Source: a virus
Length of the DNA stretch: 64,000 nucleotides
IMG/VR virus record: IMGVR_UViG_3300028045_001344
Coordinates: 62,001-126,000 of that record
Direction: 5' to 3' (one strand)
The position numbers and the translations under genes were made by a program. Below, piece by piece: positions 59,138 to 64,000 of this stretch. Position 1 is the first letter of the stretch. Each line of letters starts with the position of its first letter. The notes below the pieces were generated by a model that was not told the DNA's origin, made no database searches, and was given only the letters and a program-made list of their open reading frames with translations.

Positions 59138-59433
59138 CAGCTTTCTTCTCCTAATTCCTTAAATATCTCGTCTCTTTCTTCAGCCGTGAGAGCTGAATCT
59201 GATACTTGTTCTTTCTGTTTTAGCGAAGCTACTTTAACTAATTGCTCGTTGGACCTTTGCAAAGTTTCAACATATTTTGCAGCAGTCGTGCCAACGTCTC
59301 GATGACGATCTTCCGAAGACGCCATATATTTAATAAGATCCCGTAATAGCTCTTGTGTCTGCTCGCGATCTGAACGAATATTATCTATCGCCTCGCTAGT
59401 GAGAGATTCAAAGTTTTTCCCTATTCGTGCCAT
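59137..59433 (-). CDS. Small helical protein, unknown
   Basis: A 98-residue, wholly helical protein (EAIDNIRSDREQTQELLRDL, AAKYVETLQRSNEQLVKVAS) that ends in an acidic tail (EERDEIFKELGEES). It overlaps the hub/M15 gene by 1 bp and the sigma-factor gene by 13 bp, so it is probably translated with both. I associate the KYVETLQRSNEQLVK pattern with a small protein near baseplate genes in marine phages, function unknown. A hub chaperone or a baseplate component would fit its position. Confidence 0.6.
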   Translation of the reverse strand: MARIGKNFESLTSEAIDNIRSDREQTQELLRDLIKYMASSEDRHRDVGTTAAKYVETLQRSNEQLVKVASLKQKEQVSDSALTAEERDEIFKELGEES

Positions 59434-60104
59434 TTCTTTTTTATTATAGAATAATCTCTTCTAAACCTGTTCAAACTATTCAATATCTGCTTTGTGTTTA
59501 AATTTGTTATTTCCCTAATGTATAAATAAATAGCCTTCTTATTGAAAATTTCAATGGCTTCTGGTTCTGAAAGCAAGATTTTGATTGCTTCTAAGACCTT
59601 GCGCTCATTGTCCTTAAGTGACTGCTTGTTCCACTTTTCAATTTCTATCCAAAGGTGCTCCATGTATTCTTTTTTCTCTCTATCTTCTTCGTAAGTATTA
59701 TATACCGATAAGTGTTGAGATTCACAACTTTTAGAAATATCTTCAAAGGCGGATTCGCGACGGCGCTGAATTGCTGTTTTTTTGATTTTTGCTATAAACC
59801 AATTTTTTGTTATAACGCTGAAATATGAGAAAGCCTTAGAACCCTTGGATTCATCAAAATTGCTCAAAATGGTTATAAGATGTATTTCGCACTCATCTTT
59901 GAGCATGTGTATGTTGGGTAAATTAGTAAATTTATATGTGAAGACAATCTTGTTAATCATTTCAAGAAATACAGGGCGGATTACATCTCGGTATATTACA
60001 TTACGATGAGATGGATCATCACAACCCTTATATTCTAAAATTGCATCTTCATGAACTTGGGTAAAATACTTCTTACCCTTCTTGCGACGTTTCTTCTTCG
60101 TCAT
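59421..60104 (-). CDS. 55: Late-transcription sigma factor, gp55-like
   Basis: Directs host RNA polymerase to phage late promoters. The 227 residues start with a basic segment (KKKRRKKGKKYF). Residues 64-115 carry a sigma region 2 pattern: LKDECEIHLITILSNFDESKGSKAFSYFSVITKNWFIAKIKK (key words DECEIHLITIL, FDESKGSKAFSYF, ITKNWFIAKIKK), matching the promoter-melting/-10 recognition helix of gp55-type factors. The C-terminal half is helical (NERKVLEAIKILL, ITNLNTKQILNSLNRFRRDY), possibly a short region 4. It overlaps neighbours on both sides. A repeated AT-rich motif in this window is a candidate recognition site. Confidence 0.85.
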   Translation of the reverse strand: MTKKKRRKKGKKYFTQVHEDAILEYKGCDDPSHRNVIYRDVIRPVFLEMINKIVFTYKFTNLPNIHMLKDECEIHLITILSNFDESKGSKAFSYFSVITKNWFIAKIKKTAIQRRRESAFEDISKSCESQHLSVYNTYEEDREKKEYMEHLWIEIEKWNKQSLKDNERKVLEAIKILLSEPEAIEIFNKKAIYLYIREITNLNTKQILNSLNRFRRDYSIIKKKWHE

Positions 60105-60441
60105 TTTCCATATCCTCCGATGCCTGAAGTAATTGTTGTGCTAATTCTGGCTGTGTAAAGGAGTAAATTTCTTCATACCCCTTGAGATATTCTATCATCT
60201 CGTTTGTGTGGTCGAGGAGGGATTTCAATGTTTCATCGCCATAAAAGGTGGGCATTTCGTAAACAGAACTCAAGTGCTCTCTGAACGCATCCATTAAGCT
60301 AAAAATTTCAGTGCTTGCTTCGGCGGCATTATAAACCGTCTCGATCTTCACCAAAGTATTTTTAGCATAACCAACCATAAAAATATTAATGAGAACAGAA
60401 ATAGCGGCGAGGACCGAGAGAGAAATTATTGCATAACTCAT
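60073..60441 (-). CDS. Membrane-anchored protein, unknown
   Basis: A 122-residue protein with one N-terminal membrane segment (AIISLSVLAAISVLINIFMVGY) and a helical body (EASTEIFSLMDAFREHLSSVYEMPTFYGDET, LLDHTNEMIEYLKGYEEIY; key words MDAFREHLSSVY and HTNEMIEYL), with an acidic end (DMENDEEE). I know the MPTFYGDETL pattern from marine phage proteins of unknown role. It overlaps the sigma gene by 32 bp. A single anchor with a cytoplasmic or periplasmic helical body gives no clear function. Confidence 0.6.
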   Translation of the reverse strand: MSYAIISLSVLAAISVLINIFMVGYAKNTLVKIETVYNAAEASTEIFSLMDAFREHLSSVYEMPTFYGDETLKSLLDHTNEMIEYLKGYEEIYSFTQPELAQQLLQASEDMENDEEETSQEG

Positions 60442-60704
60442 TTTTTATACCTCCTGGTTTTCAAGTCAGATTGATCCTGCTTCAATTCTTCTTTCGCTTC
60501 GGCGATGGCACTCTCCACAACGCTTCCAACTTTAGAATCTCCGCTAATTTTAGAATCTTTTTGGGCTATAAAAATCTCGCTTGGTATGCGGGCGATATAA
60601 CCGTCTTCTCCACAATTTTTACAAATTGTATAAGTTTCGTGCAAGGAGTGGAAAATCTCAAAGTGTGAATCGCACTCGCTACAAATATAAGAATACCTAG
60701 GCAA
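60438..60704 (-). CDS. FmdB-type zinc-ribbon protein
   Basis: An 88-residue protein with an N-terminal zinc ribbon: PRYSYICSECDSHFE and TICKNCGEDG, giving four Cys in the C-x-x-C...C-x-x-C order of FmdB-family regulators. The rest is a helical Glu/Lys-rich tail. I read it from TTG at 60704 because this places Met before PRYSY, as in the family, with AGGAAA upstream; no ATG fits. It overlaps the 63-residue gene. A transcription-related role is possible given the sigma factor nearby, but members of this family are poorly understood. Confidence 0.75.
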   Translation of the reverse strand: MPRYSYICSECDSHFEIFHSLHETYTICKNCGEDGYIARIPSEIFIAQKDSKISGDSKVGSVVESAIAEAKEELKQDQSDLKTRRYKK

Positions 60705-60888
60705 CTGTTTCCTGTTCTGGTTCTTTTACTTCTAATATGGGTGGGTTCTCCACAACCAAGCCATCGGCTGTGCTTACCAAAACAAATTCTTTTAACATAC
60801 CTGTTATGTCCGTTTGCTCCATTAAGCCTTTTTGAAGCGCCATCATTAGAGCCCCGATTGCTTGATTAGATAATTTATAGTTTGTCAT
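60697..60888 (-). CDS. Small protein near the sigma factor gene
   Basis: A 63-residue protein: NYKLSNQAIGALMMALQKGL, then MEQTDITGMLKEFVL and NPPILEVKEPEQE. It looks like a helix pair followed by a short extended tail. I associate the pattern with small marine phage proteins of unknown function. Its place two genes upstream of the gp55-like factor raises the possibility of a late-transcription coactivator (gp33 role), but there is no sequence resemblance to T4 gp33. AAGGAGAAC precedes the ATG. Confidence 0.6.
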   Translation of the reverse strand: MTNYKLSNQAIGALMMALQKGLMEQTDITGMLKEFVLVSTADGLVVENPPILEVKEPEQETVA

Positions 60889-60897
60889 GTGTTCTCC

Positions 60898-61908
60898 TTA
60901 TGCTTCATTGACATATAATAGATTCTTAATTCTTTCTGGTTCCCAGAAACCTTTATACCATAGTTTATCACTTAACTGATCTTTTTTTAAATCTTCTTTC
61001 ATTGTATCAAGGATAAGATTTTCATAATGGTATAAGTATAATTCTTTGCCGTAGTACATCACACGTCGATCTTGTTCGTTTGCTCTGAGACATAAATCAA
61101 CATCCTGATACGAAGCTTTAAGAGATGGACAAAAGCCACCGCTTTTCATATACCACTCCGCGTCTATGATCAAAAAGGCGGCTGTTATAAACAATTCGCC
61201 TTTGTCGCAATTTACTTTTGGATCGTCCTTGGGATAACCTCGAAACATGTGTAAGGCAAATAATCCGGCTTCTCCTGGTCTTGGTCCAAACATCGAGCCA
61301 GCGTATTGAACCTTGTCTGCTCTATCGGGCTTATGATATAAAAAATCTTTGGTAGGATAAAGGAGCTTGGTTCCTGTGATTGTATTTTTGTTTTCAGTGT
61401 GCTTCTTATAAAGCACTGGTAACATCTCTGGATTATTTGTCCATAGATCTGAACTCCACAAAATAATATCTTTTAGGTTTGGTGATTTCGTTTTCAGGGC
61501 GTGAGTTGCGAGATTGTGCAGCATTGAAAAATTAAATTGATTTGCGGTGTTATCTACCCGCATATATGAACAGTCGCTTTCAAGAGCAATCGTTTTAATA
61601 TGTTCTGTCTCTGAACGATCATCAACTATTAAGACGTTTGCAAAATCAAAAATTTTGTTCTGCTTCATATTGTTCAAAGTAAATTGCAAAAGTTCTGCAT
61701 TGTCCTTTATGCAAAGGAGGATGTGTGGTTTTTTATAATCGGTAGTTTCGGCTTCAATAAACTGACACTTGTATTCATTGGAAGTCGTTTTTAGATTATA
61801 CGAATTAGAATAGAAGCTTTTTACCACATCATCTTCAGACTGTGTTACAGTGAATTTGGATGGATTAATTTTCTTTTTAAAATTGTATACGTGTGTATGA
61901 TTATTCAT
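60898..61908 (-). CDS. Glycosyltransferase, GT2/GT-A type
   Basis: A 336-residue transferase. After a 50-residue N-terminal region it has KPHILLCIKDNAELLQFTL (GT-A start), then NVLIVDDRSETEHIKTIAL with the DDRS nucleotide-sugar site, and later GGFCPSLKASYQDVDLCLRANEQ, the acceptor-side D-x-D/D-V-D-L-C-L-R pattern of family 2 enzymes. It would transfer a sugar to a glycan or protein on a cytoplasmic acceptor. I chose ATG at 61908, with AGGAG upstream, over a TTG at 61920. It overlaps the RgpF-WbsX gene by 8 bp, so the two are translated together. Confidence 0.82.
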   Translation of the reverse strand: MNNHTHVYNFKKKINPSKFTVTQSEDDVVKSFYSNSYNLKTTSNEYKCQFIEAETTDYKKPHILLCIKDNAELLQFTLNNMKQNKIFDFANVLIVDDRSETEHIKTIALESDCSYMRVDNTANQFNFSMLHNLATHALKTKSPNLKDIILWSSDLWTNNPEMLPVLYKKHTENKNTITGTKLLYPTKDFLYHKPDRADKVQYAGSMFGPRPGEAGLFALHMFRGYPKDDPKVNCDKGELFITAAFLIIDAEWYMKSGGFCPSLKASYQDVDLCLRANEQDRRVMYYGKELYLYHYENLILDTMKEDLKKDQLSDKLWYKGFWEPERIKNLLYVNEA

Positions 61909-63832
61909 TTTGCTCCTCAATGTAATATTTTTCTATATCATCTAAGACTTCTTTTGTATCCTCAAGGGTTTGATTCCCCAGTTGAGCACTTGGCTCCATT
62001 ACGCACCCCTCTCCCCATTCATTCCATGAATTCATAAAAAGAAAGTTTTCAGATTCATCAGGATTATCTTCGAGTAACGTATTATGTAACTGTTTCATTA
62101 GATAAAGCTTATATACTTCTCTTGATGTGCTAGAAAAAACATTAGCTTCAGACTTTGAGCGTCTAGGGGTGTTATCCCAACCTGGGAAGAAGCCATTATA
62201 ATAAGAGATATTTGCTTTGCGAACTTTTTCTCCTAATGTTGTATCTCGAATGGGAACATTTTTAGACCAGTTGATTAGTGTCTTTTGATTTCCTTTTGCC
62301 ATAGTCATCTGATCGTAAAGGGCTTCTTTGTCAAAAATCGTAGAAACTCCTTTCCAATGTTCCAAAACTGATAAAGATTGATTGTGCCCCGAGAAATTAG
62401 GTTGAAATTCACACACACCATCCACACCATTAAATATCTCAGTTTCAAAATTCCCCAAACACTGAATTATGTAAATCCCATTCCAGCCTTGTTCCACGGC
62501 TCTAGTGTTCCACCACTCTATCATTTGAGGAAAAGGTTTAATATGCGGGGCGCGGTAAATTAAGAAAACAGGTTTATTGTTTATTTTTATATAATTCTTA
62601 TGATTGAAGAAATGGAACAAATATTTAAAATGCTCATCCCACTCATTTATATTGCCATAACGTTGCTCAACCAGAACTTTGTCCTCTTTTCCATCCCAGT
62701 TTTTTGTCCAAGGTTCATTCGCCCAATTAAGACAAAAGGGTAGATCAGGTTCCCCATCTTTCAGCATTTTCTCCAAAGGCTTATATAACGCCCGACGGCC
62801 ATTGAACCAATAATGATGATAACAAAATCCATAAACGCCCGCTTCTTTTGCCAAACGTGCTTGCAGCGCACGAGTTTCTTTATTCATTAGATCGTAATAG
62901 CCCAAAGCTGAGTGTGGATTCAAAAACTTTTGGTTATTAAACTTTGGCTTGGCTTTCCTTAGATTATCCCATTCAGTAAATCCGTCGCCCCATAAAATAT
63001 CATTTAAATCCGATTGGTGATATTGAGGAAAATAAAAAGAAATAATTTTTGGCTTTGAGGTGGCAACCTTTTTGATGGGAAGAAGAAACAATGTGTATTT
63101 CATATGACGAACAATGGCGGAGAAAAATCTCTCGAAAGCATGAGCCATTGTCCCGTCTAGTGGTGGGGAGCCTTGAAAACTTTCAAAATTATTTAAATCA
63201 CACGTATGCTTTTTAAAAAAGTTTAAAATATCTCCACGTACCCAGAACATTGTACCTGCCACAAAACTCTTGGACTGAGGGTATGAAGCTTTGGGGCTGA
63301 TTTTATATTTTTTACATAACTTTTCATAGTTTGCTTCGTTTGCGCCCATATCTTGGCACACATAATTTGCACAAGAAATCATCCCAACATCATGCTTCTG
63401 TTTGAAAATATCTACTATCTCTTGGATGCGCTCTGGGGTTCCTAAGAGAGTATCTAATAAATCTTTCGTCCATTGATCCCCGGCTACTTCAAAAGGGTTG
63501 GTATTGTGTTTGCCCTTCTTAGTGTGAATTTTACATATATAATCATATCTTTTTTTAAGATTATTCGCGTGGTTTGCGGAGACTGTAAAGCCACCGGGGT
63601 CCATTCCCTTGTTTTGGGAAATAGTATAGTAGAAATTATCGCCTTTCAGGTTTTGATATAGTTCGATTATTTTAGATATGTTACGTGAATTTTGTAGGCC
63701 GTCTTTTGTGTCGCGGCTAAAATTTACATACAGATCATATTCGAAAGGGATGTTTTCTAAATATGTATTGATTTGAGGTAACACATCCAAGTGAAAGGCG
63801 TGTATAAAAACGGCAACTTTTGGTGAATTCAT
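61901..63832 (-). CDS. RgpF-WbsX fusion involved in surface polysaccharide synthesis
   Basis: A 643-residue two-domain protein. Residues 1-260 look like RgpF (rhamnan synthesis F): VAVFIHAFHLDVLPQI, NKGMDPGGF, YICKIHTKKGKHNTNP, FVAGTMFWVRGDIL. Residues 270-640 match WbsX: SFYFPQYHQSDLND, GDGFTEWDN, FCYHHYWFNGRR, FCLNWANEPWTKNWDG, and NEWGEG near the end. Both are normally found in O-antigen or rhamnose-polymer loci. In a phage, the product may alter the host surface against co-infection, glycosylate a virion protein, or modify another acceptor. It overlaps neighbours by 4-8 bp and forms a unit with the GT2 gene and the nucleotidyltransferase. Confidence 0.82.
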   Translation of the reverse strand: MNSPKVAVFIHAFHLDVLPQINTYLENIPFEYDLYVNFSRDTKDGLQNSRNISKIIELYQNLKGDNFYYTISQNKGMDPGGFTVSANHANNLKKRYDYICKIHTKKGKHNTNPFEVAGDQWTKDLLDTLLGTPERIQEIVDIFKQKHDVGMISCANYVCQDMGANEANYEKLCKKYKISPKASYPQSKSFVAGTMFWVRGDILNFFKKHTCDLNNFESFQGSPPLDGTMAHAFERFFSAIVRHMKYTLFLLPIKKVATSKPKIISFYFPQYHQSDLNDILWGDGFTEWDNLRKAKPKFNNQKFLNPHSALGYYDLMNKETRALQARLAKEAGVYGFCYHHYWFNGRRALYKPLEKMLKDGEPDLPFCLNWANEPWTKNWDGKEDKVLVEQRYGNINEWDEHFKYLFHFFNHKNYIKINNKPVFLIYRAPHIKPFPQMIEWWNTRAVEQGWNGIYIIQCLGNFETEIFNGVDGVCEFQPNFSGHNQSLSVLEHWKGVSTIFDKEALYDQMTMAKGNQKTLINWSKNVPIRDTTLGEKVRKANISYYNGFFPGWDNTPRRSKSEANVFSSTSREVYKLYLMKQLHNTLLEDNPDESENFLFMNSWNEWGEGCVMEPSAQLGNQTLEDTKEVLDDIEKYYIEEQNE

Positions 63833-64000
63833 TTCTCCAAGTATTTTACCACTTTATCATGAATTTTTGAATCAACATTTTCTTTCCACGAATCATCCTC
63901 GTTATTTATTTGATTGCGAATTTGTGTTGCCGAAATAAAGCCAATATCTTTCGGTGGAACATGTTCAACAATTCCATATCCAACTCCGCGTCCATAATTG
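63829..64000 (-). CDS. Nucleotidyltransferase, C-terminal end only
   Basis: The last 56 residues of a protein that begins beyond the right edge. ISATQIRNQI is the C-terminal ISxTxIR motif of HIGH-type cytidylyl/adenylyltransferases (for example glycerol-3-phosphate cytidylyltransferase or NadM-like enzymes). EHVPPKDIGF precedes it. Overlap with the RgpF-WbsX gene is ATGA. In this context an activated sugar or polyol precursor for the adjacent transferases is likely, but an NAD-related enzyme is also possible without the N-terminal part. Confidence 0.7.
   Translation of the reverse strand, partial: NYGRGVGYGIVEHVPPKDIGFISATQIRNQINNEDDSWKENVDSKIHDKVVKYLEK

Noticed and set aside
206-63661. Many plus-strand open frames of 60-130 codons
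   Set aside because: They lie opposite longer minus-strand genes with recognisable families and ribosome sites, and their translations are low-complexity or basic without motifs. I accept no plus-strand gene.
1-64000. tRNA genes, CRISPR arrays, insertion sequences, integrase or attachment sites
   Set aside because: I looked for cloverleaf-length gaps, regularly spaced repeats, transposase and recombinase motifs and found none. Gaps are too short for most of these.

Overview
The window is part of a tailed-phage genome, most likely a lytic, contractile-tailed (myovirus) relative of the T4 superfamily that is far from T4 itself. All genes I accept lie on the minus strand, tightly packed, often with ATGA or TAATG overlaps, and no gap exceeds 130 bp. 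Gene order therefore runs from high to low coordinates. Hallmark proteins are the major capsid protein (gp23-like, cut by the left edge), an acidic core scaffold, a gp21-like S80 prohead protease, a gp20-like portal, a gp17-like terminase, gp6-like and gp25-like baseplate wedges, and a gp55-like late sigma factor. AT-rich sequence, a phage-encoded ribosomal protein bS21, and many families I associate with uncultured marine phages suggest an aquatic bacterial host. The host itself cannot be named from the sequence.

Layout from right to left. 64.0-60.9 kb: a sugar-transfer island (end of a nucleotidyltransferase, an RgpF-WbsX fusion, a GT2-type transferase). 60.9-59.1 kb: small genes around the gp55-like sigma factor. 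59.1-47.5 kb: baseplate genes, including a hub or spike protein with an M15 peptidase domain, a 1,960-aa virion protein, gp25, gp6 and a 484-aa structural protein. 47.5-24.9 kb: very large virion proteins, among them a 3,847-aa LamG-bearing protein and two tandem paralogues. 24.9-19.4 kb: a RuvC-like resolvase, a DnaG-type primase, a probable packaged cargo protein, and a single-chain SbcD-SbcC (gp47-gp46) nuclease. 19.4-16.8 kb: small membrane proteins (possible lysis functions) and three proteins with recurring N-terminal leader helices. 16.8-0 kb: terminase, portal, core proteins, an FtsZ/tubulin-like GTPase, protease, ParB-like and other head-cluster proteins, bS21, fibre and LamG proteins, scaffold, capsid.

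How it fits together. The portal, core, protease, scaffold and capsid genes form the T4-type prohead pathway. The capsid protein, scaffold and protease each carry an L-x-E|A site near the N terminus. Several otherwise unrelated proteins begin with one of two short amphipathic leaders (MK-L-T-R-S-Q-L-K-R-I-I type or MK-L-L-M-E-N-W-R type) followed by LxE/IxE sites. I read these as candidate capsid-targeting peptides that mark proteins for packaging and injection. One such gene is bracketed by a 50-bp direct repeat, with a relic leader beside it, which suggests that cargo genes are exchanged as cassettes. A repeated ACTATTTATW element 20-31 nt before five start codons may be the site used by the gp55-like sigma factor. 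Tail sheath and tube genes, DNA polymerase and helicase are not in this window.
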